Positions 17,214-26,411 of a stretch of DNA of 64,000 nucleotides are shown here, one piece after another. The translations under genes were made by a program, and so were the position numbers. The stretch covers positions 62,001 to 126,000 of the forward strand of contig JAJZRO010000004.1 in NCBI GenBank assembly GCA_021802645.1. Reading direction: 5' to 3'. This DNA is from Deltaproteobacteria bacterium. GTDB taxonomy: Bacteria > Desulfobacterota > Desulfobulbia > Desulfobulbales > Desulfurivibrionaceae. Numbering within the stretch: the first letter of the stretch is position 1; each line of letters opens with the position of its first letter. The notes below the pieces were generated by a model, which was not told the origin of the DNA, did no database searches, and saw nothing but the letters and a program-made list of their open reading frames with translations.

Positions 17214-17286
17214 TCGTGGGCGGATGATGCGCGTGGTTCGAGGCCGCGCGCGGTGTGTTCAGCGGCAAGAGGCATCTGTCCACCAA

Positions 17287-18339
17287 TCAAAGCGAAGGGG
17301 TTGGTTTGGTCAATGTAATTTTGTTTTTAATCCCATCCGACAGAATGACTTTCCCGTTACAGTCGATAAAAATGACATCAAAGCCAAGCTTCTTCGCAAT
17401 GGCCAAGCCTTTTTCCGGGCCAAGGATGAACAACTTGGAAAAGCCATCGGTGGTGGTATTGTCATCGGCCACGATCGTGGTGCTGCCGCACTGGCGCGAG
17501 GGATAGCCGGTGTGGGGGTCCAGCAGATGGTGATACCGGACCCCGTCTTTTTCGAAATATTTCATGTAATCGCCCGAGGTGGAAAAGGCCTTGTCGGAGA
17601 GTTCGACGGTGGCGATGACCTTGTCATCCACGCCCTTCTGCCGGGGATTCTGGATGCCGACCGTCCACAGCGTCTCATCCGGTTTTTTCCCCAGCGCGCG
17701 GATCTCGCCCCCCACCGAGACGACGCCGGAGGTGATGCCATGGCGATGCAGCACCTGGACGACCTTGTCCACCGCGAAACCCTTTATGATGCCACCAAGG
17801 TCTATCTGAACGCCTTTTCGCTTGATGAAAACTGTCGAGGCGTTCTTATCGATAACAATATTTTTGTAGCCAACGACTTTTCGTTTCTCCTCGATTTGTT
17901 GCTTTGTCGGTATAATCTTATGTTCTATATCCCAAAGCTTTACCAGCGGTCCCATGGTTACGTCAAAGGCACCATCGGTCATTTCTGATGTGTATATAGC
18001 TTTTCCCAGTATTTCAAGCGTGTCTTTCGATACCTTGATAGGTTTCTTCCACGCCTCTCTGTTAATCAGAGAGAGTTCACTTGTCTCTGAATAAAAATTC
18101 AGCAGTCTTGCCAGTCGATCAAGCTCATCGAATGAGGCGTCTATTGCCTTCTCTGCCTGGGTTTTGTTTGGCGAGACCACCGTAATGCTGACGATGGTGT
18201 ACATCGATGTTCTCGTTTCTTTGAAAATCCGCTCCGTTGCACGCGAACATGCACCAACAAGGGCAACGGCAACACACATAACTATCGTCATTGCCGCCGT
18301 AACCTTTCTGGATCGCACGATATTTGAAGACATCGACAT
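17287..18339 (-). CDS. apbE: FAD:protein FMN transferase (ApbE family), lipoprotein
   Basis: 350 residues. A signal sequence ends in a lipobox (VALVGAC), so the protein should be a periplasm-facing lipoprotein. The ApbE core shows RLLNFYSETSELSLIN, GAFDVTMGPLVKLW, IDLGGIIKGFAVDKV, VSVGGEIRALG and HHLLDPHTGYPS. ApbE covalently attaches FMN to Thr in Rnf/Nqr-type or cytochrome-linked flavoproteins. The 5' half (about 17830-18340) is clearly more AT-rich, with AAA, ATA and AAT codons, than the 3' half or the neighbours, which hints at acquisition or mosaicism. No obvious flavoprotein target is in the window. AAAGGA precedes the start. Confidence 0.9.
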   Translation of the reverse strand: MSMSSNIVRSRKVTAAMTIVMCVAVALVGACSRATERIFKETRTSMYTIVSITVVSPNKTQAEKAIDASFDELDRLARLLNFYSETSELSLINREAWKKPIKVSKDTLEILGKAIYTSEMTDGAFDVTMGPLVKLWDIEHKIIPTKQQIEEKRKVVGYKNIVIDKNASTVFIKRKGVQIDLGGIIKGFAVDKVVQVLHRHGITSGVVSVGGEIRALGKKPDETLWTVGIQNPRQKGVDDKVIATVELSDKAFSTSGDYMKYFEKDGVRYHHLLDPHTGYPSRQCGSTTIVADDNTTTDGFSKLFILGPEKGLAIAKKLGFDVIFIDCNGKVILSDGIKNKITLTKPTPSL

Positions 18340-18685
18340 TCCTTTGGTAAAATTTGCCAGACGCCGACAGCGTAGCCCCTGGGCAGTTGTAATACCTCAC
18401 ACCTCCCCTGTCCCGCAAGGGCGGGAACCATCCCCTGACAAAAACAGGGGAGAGTCCGGCGCGCTGCCCCGAGGCCGTGACGGCCAACCGGTCTGGGTAC
18501 CACAGAGAGGCATGCTATTTGGCGCTGCCGGCACCTCTCCCCCTGGCCGGTGAAAATTTCCTTAAAGAGCTTCACGGGTTATACCGATGTAAAAGGACAA
18601 AGCCATATAGATTTTGCACCGTTGCCTTGGAGAGGGCACGGGGTGCGGCCGGAGTTTCCGGCACGGAGAGAGAAGGAGGAAGAGG
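18340..18685. other. Divergent intergenic region between apbE and the FlgO operon
   Basis: About 346 bp with no convincing gene. It contains a spaced inverted repeat (TCCCCTGT near 18405, ACAGGGGA near 18446), possible upstream signals for apbE and a sigma-28-like promoter near the right end. Confidence 0.5.
18563..18589 (+). promoter_or_regulatory. Sigma-28 (FliA)-like promoter for the FlgO operon
   Basis: TAAAGAGC (18563-18570), exactly 11 bases, then TACCGATG (18582-18589). The FliA consensus is TAAAGTTT-N11-GCCGATAA, so the core TAAAG and CCGAT and the spacing all match. It lies 97 bases before the first FlgO-family start codon. Confidence 0.55.
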
Positions 18686-19369
18686 ATGCACTCAGTCGCT
18701 GAGAGGTTTCCGCGTCACCGCCCGTGGCGCGGCCTGATCTGTTGCGGTTTGTTGGCCGTCGTCTTCTTGTTGCCCCGGCCGGCCCAGGCGTTTTTTTTCG
18801 ATAGTCCCTCCGCGCCGGCGACGCAGCCTGCCCCCCCGCCGGTGAACGAGGCGGCGAACCTGCACGATCAGCTCAAGGAGCTGGCGGCCGGACTCTTTGG
18901 CAGCCTGCACGACGCTGATCCGGAGAATGGCGACCTCGCCGGCGGTCTCATTGTCTGCTCCTTTGTCGATCTCAAGAAACTTTCCCGCACCTCCTCCCTT
19001 GGCCGCTATGTCGCGGAACAGCTCATGGGTGAGCTGCAGCAGCATGGCTATACCGTGGTGGAGCTGCGCAAGGGCACCAGTGTGCTCGTCCAGGAGAAAC
19101 GGGGCGAGTTCGGGCTTTCCCGCGATCCGGCGCAACTGCGTCCGGATGCGGCGGCCGCCGCCATGTTGACCGGCACCTATACGGTCACCGGCGAGCAGGT
19201 CATCATCAATGCCCGGATCATGGACAATCGAACCGCCGTACTGCTCGCCTCGGCCTCCGCCGTCATCCCGAAGAACAAGGTGGCGAGCTTGCTGCTGGCC
19301 GACAGCACCTCACTTGTCACCTCGCACAAGAGCGAGGCGCCGATCTATATGAAACAGTTGGAGCCCTAA
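18686..19369 (+). CDS. FlgO-family outer-membrane/periplasmic protein
   Basis: 227 residues. A signal peptide (LICCGLLAVVFLLPRPAQA) and a Pro/Ala-rich spacer precede a FlgO domain: GGLIVCSFVDLKKLSRTSSL, GRYVAEQLMGELQQHGYTVV, LSRDPAQL, LTGTYTVTGEQVIINARIMD. In Vibrio, FlgO is an outer-membrane protein needed for normal flagellum function; here the assignment is by domain only. The start ATG follows AAGGAGGAAGAGG. It is the first of four same-strand genes with a FliA-like promoter in front. Confidence 0.82.
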   Translation: MHSVAERFPRHRPWRGLICCGLLAVVFLLPRPAQAFFFDSPSAPATQPAPPPVNEAANLHDQLKELAAGLFGSLHDADPENGDLAGGLIVCSFVDLKKLSRTSSLGRYVAEQLMGELQQHGYTVVELRKGTSVLVQEKRGEFGLSRDPAQLRPDAAAAAMLTGTYTVTGEQVIINARIMDNRTAVLLASASAVIPKNKVASLLLADSTSLVTSHKSEAPIYMKQLEP

Positions 19370-19474
19370 ACGATTTGTTTGGTGTGGGATAATGAAGCGG
19401 GCAAGGGGAAGGATTCCTCCTGTCCCATGCAGATAAACGCAGGCAAGGTCCAGGTTCAGGGAGGAAGAAAAAAC

Positions 19475-20197
19475 ATGAAACGATATCGTGTGCAGGTCTT
19501 GGCGGGGTGCATGGGGCTGTTGCTCGGCCTTGGCAGCGTTTCCTGCGCGAGCAAGACGGCGCAGACCGAGGAACCGGCCACTCCGCAGAAGAATGCGGCC
19601 ACCGAAGCCAGCCAGCCGCCGGCTGCGGCGGAAGGCCAGCGGGTACCAACCAACCAGCAGGTCTTCCAGTACCTGCCCGATACTTCCAAATCGCTCGGCA
19701 CCGAGACCCTGCTTTCGGACATCTCCAAGGAGATCGCCGGCAAGGTCTATTATGAGTTGAAGGACGACGGGGAACGGAATTTCACCGCCAAGGTGGCGGT
19801 GGTCTCGGCGGTGCCTATTTCCGACCTCAAGCGTGACAGCGAATTTGGCCGGATCATGGGAGAATATCTCATGACCGACCTGGCGGATCGCGGCGTCAAG
19901 GTGACGGAGTTGCGGCTCGCCAAGGAGATCAGCATTCTGCCGCAGACCGGCGAGTTCATCCTGTCCCGCAACATAGCCGAACTGGCCAACCATGCCCCGG
20001 AACTCGATTATGTGGTGGTCACCACCTTTTCCAACACCCGCAAGACCTTGATCGTTCAGGGGCGGTTGGTGGCACTCAAGGATGGCCAGGTAAAGACCGG
20101 CTGGCGGTATACCCTGCCGCTGAACCGTGAGCTGCTCGGCCTCTTTTCGCCGGGGGAGGCGCCGTTCAAGATTGCCGTGAAGGGTGCGTACAAATGA
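19475..20197 (+). CDS. FlgO-family lipoprotein
   Basis: 240 residues. The signal peptide ends in a lipobox (LGSVSC), giving a lipid-anchored protein. The FlgO-like core is VAVVSAVPISDLKRDSEFG, RIMGEYLMTDLADRGVKV, LAKEISILPQTGEFILSRN and YVVVTTFSNTRKTLIVQGR. It is a divergent paralog of the preceding protein; the conserved TGTY segment has changed to TTFS. GGGAGGAAG stands before the ATG at 19475. The next gene overlaps its stop codon by 4 bases, indicating translational coupling. Confidence 0.8.
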   Translation: MKRYRVQVLAGCMGLLLGLGSVSCASKTAQTEEPATPQKNAATEASQPPAAAEGQRVPTNQQVFQYLPDTSKSLGTETLLSDISKEIAGKVYYELKDDGERNFTAKVAVVSAVPISDLKRDSEFGRIMGEYLMTDLADRGVKVTELRLAKEISILPQTGEFILSRNIAELANHAPELDYVVVTTFSNTRKTLIVQGRLVALKDGQVKTGWRYTLPLNRELLGLFSPGEAPFKIAVKGAYK

Positions 20198-20742
20198 AGG
20201 AGCACGAACCGACTATGATAACGAAACATCTGGCTCGCTTCGGTGCCGCCTGCCTGTTGCTCGTGGCGGCGGGTATGGGGTGGGCGCCGTCGGCCTTCGC
20301 CCTGGACGGCGTCAACGGCGAGGCGGTCGCAGCCAAGCCAGAACCGCCGGCGGCCAACAATTACGCCTCCCTTTCCCATTTGGTAACCATGGTCTGCGGT
20401 GAGGCGATGGGGCAGTTTTATAACTTTTTCAGCGCCGCGCCGGTAACGGTGGACCCCTTCCTGGTGGCGGGCGAGTTTCCCGCCGGCCACCGGGTGACCC
20501 TGCTGGGCGCCACCTTGGCCGATCAGATGAGCGCCGACATCAACAATGAAGCAGTGGCCCAGCCGGCCGCCGCCGGCGCCGCCCATGAACAACGCCTGCG
20601 CGGCCTGATGCAGGAACTGGACGGCTATCTGCGTATTCACATGAGCGCCCAGAACAGCCGCGGGGAATCGCGTTCCTACGTGGTGACGGTGGAGATGTCG
20701 GAGCCGATTTACCGTGCGCTCCATACCTATGTGATGATGTAG
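20194..20742 (+). CDS. Exported protein of the FlgO operon, unknown function
   Basis: 182 residues with a signal peptide (LLLVAAGMGWAPSAFA). The mature part (SHLVTMVCGEAMGQFYNFFS, VDPFLVAGEFPAGHRVTLLG, then ADQMSADINNE) looks like a reduced relative of the FlgO fold with a C-terminal domain ending YRALHTYVMM. It overlaps the previous stop codon by ATGA; a second ATG at 20215 is also possible. I do not recognise a named family. By context it may be the third subunit of the same envelope structure, like FlgP or FlgT in vibrios, but sequence similarity to those is not claimed. Confidence 0.65.
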   Translation: MKEHEPTMITKHLARFGAACLLLVAAGMGWAPSAFALDGVNGEAVAAKPEPPAANNYASLSHLVTMVCGEAMGQFYNFFSAAPVTVDPFLVAGEFPAGHRVTLLGATLADQMSADINNEAVAQPAAAGAAHEQRLRGLMQELDGYLRIHMSAQNSRGESRSYVVTVEMSEPIYRALHTYVMM

Positions 20743-20769
20743 CGATCCTGTTGAGGCGGTGCGAAACGA

Positions 20770-22806
20770 ATGGCTGACGAAGCAAAAAGCAGCGGCGATA
20801 TCGACGATTGGTTGGCCGACCTTGACGAGGAATCGGGCGAGGCGGACGCGGCTGCCCCGGCAGGGGAGTTGGATCAGTCCGATATCGACGCCCTGCTCGG
20901 CAACGTTACCCCGGCGTCGACGGGGGGCACTCCCGTGGCGAGCGGGGATAGCGCGCTGGAGCTTGATCAGTCGGACATCGATTCCCTGTTCGGCGAGGCA
21001 GGCCAGGCCGCAGCCGTGGCCGCCACCCCAGCCGCCACCGCCCCGGTTGAGGCCATGGAAGACCTCAGCCAGGCAGGGATCGATGAATTGCTCGGCGGCG
21101 GGCCAGCCCCGGCGACTGCCGGCACTGGCGAGGTCGGGTTAGCGCAGGACGACATCGACAGCCTTTTTGCCAGCTCCCCGCCGGCCAAAGAATCGCCGCT
21201 GGCCGAAGGCGAGGAGACGCCGAGCCAGGAGGAGATGGATGCGCTGTTCGGCTCCATCGGCATGGGACCGGGCGAGGACGCCACCCTTGCCACGTCGGCT
21301 CCCCCCTCGGCGTCCGGATCGGCGCCCGCCGAGGAACCGGAGGTGGATACGACGCTGCACAAGCCGGGTGCGAGCGCCGATGATTTTGCCCTCGATGATT
21401 CCGGTTTTGCCAGCGATGCCTTCGCGTTTGACGACAGCATCCCCGATATTCCGGATGAAACCACGCTGTCAGCCGAAAAGCCGATGCCGGCCGCCAAGGC
21501 GGCAGCCGCAGCCAAAGAGGATATTTTCGCCGAGACCGGCGCGGCGCAGGAGGACCTATCCGCCCTGCTCGCGGCCGGAGAGGAAACAACCGGGACCAAA
21601 GGGGGAGGGAAACCGTCTACCGCCATGTCATCCTCAATCAGCAAGTCCACAATAGGCGTTGCCTGCCTCATCATGCTGGCGCTGGGTGGTGGGGCATATT
21701 ATTTCATGACCCGCCCCAAAACCGTCTCCCCGCCGCCTCCGCTGCCGGTGACGGAGCCAGCCAAGCCGGCCGCCCCGGCCCAGCCGGCCAACCATCCGCC
21801 GACCGTCAAGGATGAGGAGGTGAAGATCGATGAGGCGAGCAATACTGCCGTCATCAACCTGACCGCCCAGGATGCCGACAACGACAAGCTTCAGTTCGAG
21901 GTCGTCAAGCCGCCGGAGCACGGGCGGCTCTCCGGCGACCCGCCTCACCTCACCTATTTGCCCAATCCCGATTTTCCGGGGGAGGACACCTTTGAGTTCC
22001 TGGCCTCCGACGGCAAGGATGCGAGTCCGCCGGGTCGTATCCACATCGTTGGCAAGGATATGCGGCAGCAGGCCGTGGCCAAGAAGGAAGAGTGCAAGAA
22101 GGGTAAGGCGGCGAAGCCGGTGGTGAAGGCGGTGGATCTGATGCTGACCACCATGAGCGGCCGGCCGCTGGTCATCGATTGGCAGAGGGTGTGGAAAAAG
22201 GCAAACCGCTCTGCCTACGGCCGCGCGGTGCAGGTCGAGATTGTCGAGGCGGGGCTGAGGGGCGGCGAGCTGACCCGGTTGGGTCCGTCACGGTCCCGCT
22301 ACCTGCCGCAGCGCTATTTCAGCGGCACCGAGGTGATCCGCTACCGCTTCCACAAGGGCGGCATCGCTTCCCCGACCAGGCAGCTTCTGGTGCGGGTGGT
22401 GCCGGGGGGCTTTGCGCCGACGCTGGTTTTGAAACCGCTCGCCAAGGCCTATCAGGTTGGGGAGACCGTGGTGCTCGACGCGCGGGCGACCAGGAGTGCC
22501 ACGCCCGATGCCCTGACCTTCAAATGGGAACAGGTGGGTGGCACCGCGATTCTATTGGAGCCCATGAATTCGCAGTCTTCGGCGGTGGCGTTTATCATGC
22601 CTTCTTTCTTCAGCAGTGAAAGGGCGCCGCAGCCGGTGGTGCAGGTGACGGTGACCGATGCCTTTGGTCGCCGGGCCTCCCGCACCATTACCGTGGGGGT
22701 GGAACCGAGGCACCGGAGCCCGAGCGCCTTGTGGCGGGGAACGCCGGATGGCGAAGTGGCGCAGGATCCACCGCTGCCGCAGGGCGCCTATCCGGGGCGA
22801 TTGTAG
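20770..22806 (+). CDS. Membrane protein with an array of FliM-like CheY-binding motifs and Ig-like periplasmic domains
   Basis: 678 residues. The acidic cytoplasmic half (1-290) repeats a motif close to the FliM N-terminal peptide LSQAEIDALL: LDQSDIDALLG (34), LDQSDIDSLFG (65), LSQAGIDELLG (99), LAQDDIDSLFA (124), PSQEEMDALFG (151) and a degenerate AAQEDLSALLA (258). One membrane segment follows (about 294-312), then a Pro-rich stretch, a cadherin/Ig-like domain (about 345-430; DADNDKLQFEV, GEDTFEFLASDG) and a C-terminal PKD-like domain (about 550-645). The FliM peptide binds phosphorylated CheY. The protein could therefore couple chemotaxis signalling to an envelope or flagellar structure; this is inference from motif and operon. 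Confidence 0.7.
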   Translation: MADEAKSSGDIDDWLADLDEESGEADAAAPAGELDQSDIDALLGNVTPASTGGTPVASGDSALELDQSDIDSLFGEAGQAAAVAATPAATAPVEAMEDLSQAGIDELLGGGPAPATAGTGEVGLAQDDIDSLFASSPPAKESPLAEGEETPSQEEMDALFGSIGMGPGEDATLATSAPPSASGSAPAEEPEVDTTLHKPGASADDFALDDSGFASDAFAFDDSIPDIPDETTLSAEKPMPAAKAAAAAKEDIFAETGAAQEDLSALLAAGEETTGTKGGGKPSTAMSSSISKSTIGVACLIMLALGGGAYYFMTRPKTVSPPPPLPVTEPAKPAAPAQPANHPPTVKDEEVKIDEASNTAVINLTAQDADNDKLQFEVVKPPEHGRLSGDPPHLTYLPNPDFPGEDTFEFLASDGKDASPPGRIHIVGKDMRQQAVAKKEECKKGKAAKPVVKAVDLMLTTMSGRPLVIDWQRVWKKANRSAYGRAVQVEIVEAGLRGGELTRLGPSRSRYLPQRYFSGTEVIRYRFHKGGIASPTRQLLVRVVPGGFAPTLVLKPLAKAYQVGETVVLDARATRSATPDALTFKWEQVGGTAILLEPMNSQSSAVAFIMPSFFSSERAPQPVVQVTVTDAFGRRASRTITVGVEPRHRSPSALWRGTPDGEVAQDPPLPQGAYPGRL

Positions 22807-22834
22807 ACCGCGGCCGGTGAAGAACAGTCACGAA

Positions 22835-22868
22835 AAGGGCGCCCTGTTGCGGGCGCCCTTCTTTTTGT
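22835..22868 (+). terminator. Bidirectional rho-independent terminator
   Basis: AAGGGCGCCC, loop TGTTGC, GGGCGCCCTT, then CTTTTTG on the plus strand; the minus strand also shows TTTTC after the stem. It ends the FlgO operon and the convergent rpe operon. Confidence 0.85.
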
Positions 22869-22880
22869 GCTGGGGTGGTG

Positions 22881-23558
22881 TTAGCGGCCGGAGCAGGCCG
22901 CTTTCATCGCCGCGATTTCCTTGGCGTAATCCTGCTTGCCAAAGACGGCCGAACCGGCCACGAAGATGTTGGCCCCGGCCGCATGGACCGGGCCGATGGT
23001 GGCCGGGGTGATGCCGCCGTCGATCTCGATGCCCACCTCCAGCCCCCGAGCCTCGATCATCGCCTTCAGGGCCCGGATTTTTCCGAGCGTCGAGGGGATG
23101 AAGGACTGCCCGCCAAAGCCGGGGTTGACGCTCATCAACATCACCAGATCGATCTCCTCCAAAATGTAATCGAGCGTGCTCAGCGGGGTGGCGGGGTTGA
23201 GCACCACCCCCGCTTTTTTACCCAGATCCCGGATGCGGCCGACGGTCCGGTGCAGATGGTAGCCGGTCTCCACATGCACGGTGATCCAGTCGGCGCCGGC
23301 CTCGGCAAAGTCGTCGAGGTAGCGGTCGGGGTTTTCGATCATCAGGTGGACGTCGAGCGGCAGCTTGGTCACCTTGCGGACCGCCCGCACCACCAGCGGG
23401 CCGATGGTGATGTTCGGCACGAAGTGGCCGTCCATCACGTCGATATGGATGACTTCGGCGCCGGCCCGTTCCACGGCGGCGATCTCCTCGCCCAGGCGGG
23501 CAAAGTCGGCGGAGAGGATGGAGGGGGCGATCATCAGCTGTTGCATGGCGTTGGGCAT
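22881..23558 (-). CDS. rpe: Ribulose-phosphate 3-epimerase
   Basis: 225 residues, full length. The TIM-barrel enzyme interconverts ribulose 5-phosphate and xylulose 5-phosphate in the pentose phosphate pathway. Signatures: [73 protein letters not shown] and IEIDGGIT. Metal-binding His and Asp residues are in place. It starts 10 bases after the M16 peptidase gene and is co-transcribed with lgt and that gene. The start could be at 23558 or four codons later (MQQLMIAPS). Confidence 0.96.
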   Translation of the reverse strand: MPNAMQQLMIAPSILSADFARLGEEIAAVERAGAEVIHIDVMDGHFVPNITIGPLVVRAVRKVTKLPLDVHLMIENPDRYLDDFAEAGADWITVHVETGYHLHRTVGRIRDLGKKAGVVLNPATPLSTLDYILEEIDLVMLMSVNPGFGGQSFIPSTLGKIRALKAMIEARGLEVGIEIDGGITPATIGPVHAAGANIFVAGSAVFGKQDYAKEIAAMKAACSGR

Positions 23559-23568
23559 GGGAGATCGT

Positions 23569-26316
23569 TTAATAGGTTGAGGGATCCGGCAGGGCAGGGC
23601 CGGCCTTGCTTTCGTTGCCCACCGTCACCATGACATGATGCTCGGGCTGGATGTACTTTTGGGCGATGGCCAGCACGGTGGCGGCGTCCACCTGCTCGAT
23701 GGCCTGCACATAACGCTGGCCGTAATTCTCGCCCAGCCCGTAAATCTCGTTCAGAGCCATTTCCAGGGCCTGGGCATTGTTGGTCTGCAGTCCCAGCCGG
23801 TAGTTGCTGATCAGCACGTTCTTGGCCTTGGCGAGTTCCTCCGGGCTGATCTCGTGGTCGCGGACGCGGTAAAGCTCTCGCCAGATGGCGCGAATCGCCT
23901 CCTCCTGCTTGTCGGGGCTGGTGCCGACATAGACGCCGAAAGAGCCGGTGTCGGTGCCGAAGAGGGAGAAGGAGGAGAGGCTGTAGGCCAGGCTCTCCTT
24001 GTCGCGCAGTTCGGTGAAGAGCCGGCCGCTCTGGCCGGAGAGCACGGTGTCGAGGACTTCGAGGCCGTAGCGGTCCGGGCTGGTCAGGGTGGTGCCGAGG
24101 AAGCCGACGATGATGTGCACTTGCTCCTTGTCGCGCGGGATCCTGATCAGCCGGGGTGAGGCGGGCGGAGCCGGCAGCAGCGCGTCTTCCTTGACGGAGG
24201 CGGAGGGCGGCGCGGTCCAGTCGCCGAACAGGCGTTCCACCTCGGCCTTCACCTGGTCCGCTTGGACGTCGCCGGCCACGGCCAGCACCAGCTGATCCGG
24301 CCGGGCGTGTTCTTCGTAGATGGTGCGCAGCTGTTCGACCGTGAAGGAGCGTAGCGCCTCCTCCGAGCCGGCGGTGTCGAGACCGTAGGGGTGGCCTTCG
24401 AAGAGATGCTTGTTGAATTCCCGGAAGGCGACGGAGGGCAGGGAATCTTCCTGGTTTTTGAGCTGGGCCAGGAGTTCGGGCCGCACCTTTTCCGCCTCGC
24501 TGGGATCGAAGGCCGGGGTGCGGATGATGTCGCGCAGCAGCCCGAGGGCCTCGCCGCTGAAGCGGGCCAGGAAATCGGCCTTGACGCCGAAGGTGTTCTT
24601 GCCGTTGAAGCCGGTGATGCTGCCGGCCATGTCGGCCACGGTCCGCGCCAGCTCCTGGGCGGTCATGCGTGCGGTGCCCTTGGGCAGCAGTTCGCTGATG
24701 AAGGCGAAGGCGCCGTTGGTCCGCAGGGTTTCGCTCCGGAGACCGCCGGGAAAGACGGCTTGCATGGAAACCGTGGGGATTTCCGGGTTTTCGCGGACCA
24801 GCAGGCGGATGCCGTTGGCGAGGCGGTAGCGCACCTCTTTCCCCGGCGTATGGTCGTGTTGTGCGGCGGCGGGTGGCGGTTGCTGTTGCGCGGCGGCTGG
24901 TGGTTGTTGCTGCTGCGCCGCGGTTTCCGCCTCGGCGATGATGGCGGCAAGGGTGGTGGCCGGCAGGGAGACTCCGCCGTCGTTGGGGGTGATGAAGCCG
25001 ATGGTGAGGCCGGTCGGCAGCAGGTAGCGGTTCGCCACCCGCTGCACATCCTCGCTGGTTACCGCTCGTACCCGGCTGAGATAATCCTCCTCCCGCGGGT
25101 CGCCGGTGAGCATCTCGAAGGAGCCCAGCACCCGGGCCTGGCCCTCGACCTTTTCCAGATTGAAGACAAAGTCGCTTTCGAGATTGCGCTTGGCCCGCTC
25201 CAGCTCCTCGTCGCTGACCGGGGCGTATTTCATGCGAAAGGCCTCGGTCAGCGCGCCCCTGACTGCGGCCTGGGCGTTGGCGGCGTCGAGTACGGCGGTG
25301 ATCTCCAAGAGGCCGGGATCGTGCGGGGTGAAGGCCGAGGCATCGACGCGGTAGACCACCCCCTGGTCGTTGCGCAGTGCCTCGTAGAGCCTGGAGACCT
25401 CGCCGTTGCCGAGGATGTGGGCCAGCACGTCGAGGGCCGGGGTATCGGGGCTCGCAAAGCCGGCGATGGGAAAGGCGATGGCCAGGTGGGTCTGGTTGAT
25501 GGCATCCTTTTCAAGGAAGAGCCGCGGCGCCTGCTGCGCCGGCTCCTGCGGCAACTCCGGCGCCGGGGTGCCGCCCCGGGGCAGGGCGCCCAAGGTGGCG
25601 TTCACCTGTTGCAGGACCTCGTTGTCCGCCACATCGCCCACCACCACCACGGTGAAGTTTTCCGGGACATAGTGGCTGGCCATATAGGCAAGGATGTCGT
25701 CACGGCTGATGGCGGTGACGCTTTCCTCGCTGCCGCTGATCGGCAGGCGGTAGGGATGCACGGTGTAGGCCGCGGCCATCAGCTCCTCATAGAGCCGCAG
25801 GTTGGGGCGGTCGCGGCGCATGCGGATCTCTTCGAGCACCACCTTCTTTTCGCGTTCCAGCTCCGCCGGATCGAAGGTGGAGTGGAGCAGGGCGTCGCTC
25901 AAGACCGAGAGAGCGGTGGACCAGTAGCGGGCCGAGAGGGTGGCGTGGTAGACCGTGTATTCATAGGAGGTGTAGGCGTTGATGCGGCCGCCCACCGCCT
26001 CGATGTCGGCCGCCACCTGGCCGGGCGGCCGGGTGGGGGTGCCCTTGAAGATCATGTGCTCGATGAGGTGGGTGATGCCCGCCTCCTTGGGCGACTCGTA
26101 GACGCTGCCGGCCTTGACCCAGATCTGCACGGTGGCGACCCCGGTGCCCGGGGTTTCCTTGACGATCACCGACAGGCCGTTGGCCAGGGTGTCCTTGTAA
26201 AGGTGGGGGGCGATTTCGGCGGCAAGGGCTGGGGAGGTCTGCATGGCGGCCATGATACCAGGGATCAGCAAAAGAAGAAACAGTTTCAGCCGGCGGCAGA
26301 CGAGGTAGCGGTTCAT
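23569..26316 (-). CDS. Exported M16-family zinc peptidase, two tandem peptidase units
   Basis: 915 residues. A signal peptide ([14 protein letters not shown], then ALA) leads into a full M16 unit with the inverted zinc motif HLIEH (83-87) and a downstream Glu (VLEEIRM). A Gln/Pro/Ala-rich linker (around residues 472-510) joins a second unit that begins [17 protein letters not shown] and has no HxxEH ([13 protein letters not shown]). This follows the usual split of M16 proteins into an active and an inactive half, here in one chain. It probably degrades or processes peptides in the periplasm. The ATG at 26314-26316 follows CAGGAG. It sits between lgt and rpe in one operon. Confidence 0.92.
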   Translation of the reverse strand: MNRYLVCRRLKLFLLLLIPGIMAAMQTSPALAAEIAPHLYKDTLANGLSVIVKETPGTGVATVQIWVKAGSVYESPKEAGITHLIEHMIFKGTPTRPPGQVAADIEAVGGRINAYTSYEYTVYHATLSARYWSTALSVLSDALLHSTFDPAELEREKKVVLEEIRMRRDRPNLRLYEELMAAAYTVHPYRLPISGSEESVTAISRDDILAYMASHYVPENFTVVVVGDVADNEVLQQVNATLGALPRGGTPAPELPQEPAQQAPRLFLEKDAINQTHLAIAFPIAGFASPDTPALDVLAHILGNGEVSRLYEALRNDQGVVYRVDASAFTPHDPGLLEITAVLDAANAQAAVRGALTEAFRMKYAPVSDEELERAKRNLESDFVFNLEKVEGQARVLGSFEMLTGDPREEDYLSRVRAVTSEDVQRVANRYLLPTGLTIGFITPNDGGVSLPATTLAAIIAEAETAAQQQQPPAAAQQQPPPAAAQHDHTPGKEVRYRLANGIRLLVRENPEIPTVSMQAVFPGGLRSETLRTNGAFAFISELLPKGTARMTAQELARTVADMAGSITGFNGKNTFGVKADFLARFSGEALGLLRDIIRTPAFDPSEAEKVRPELLAQLKNQEDSLPSVAFREFNKHLFEGHPYGLDTAGSEEALRSFTVEQLRTIYEEHARPDQLVLAVAGDVQADQVKAEVERLFGDWTAPPSASVKEDALLPAPPASPRLIRIPRDKEQVHIIVGFLGTTLTSPDRYGLEVLDTVLSGQSGRLFTELRDKESLAYSLSSFSLFGTDTGSFGVYVGTSPDKQEEAIRAIWRELYRVRDHEISPEELAKAKNVLISNYRLGLQTNNAQALEMALNEIYGLGENYGQRYVQAIEQVDAATVLAIAQKYIQPEHHVMVTVGNESKAGPALPDPSTY

Positions 26317-26411
26317 GCGGAACTCCTGGGGTGCAAGGTTCGACCACGGCTGGGCGCTGGTCTGCGTGCGCGAGCCATTGCCATTCAGTGTAGAATGCTC
26401 CTGACCCGCCG

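Noticed and set aside
18125-18487. Small minus-strand gene upstream of apbE
   Set aside because: It overlaps the apbE start in another frame and gives a peptide without family features; the region is better seen as regulatory.
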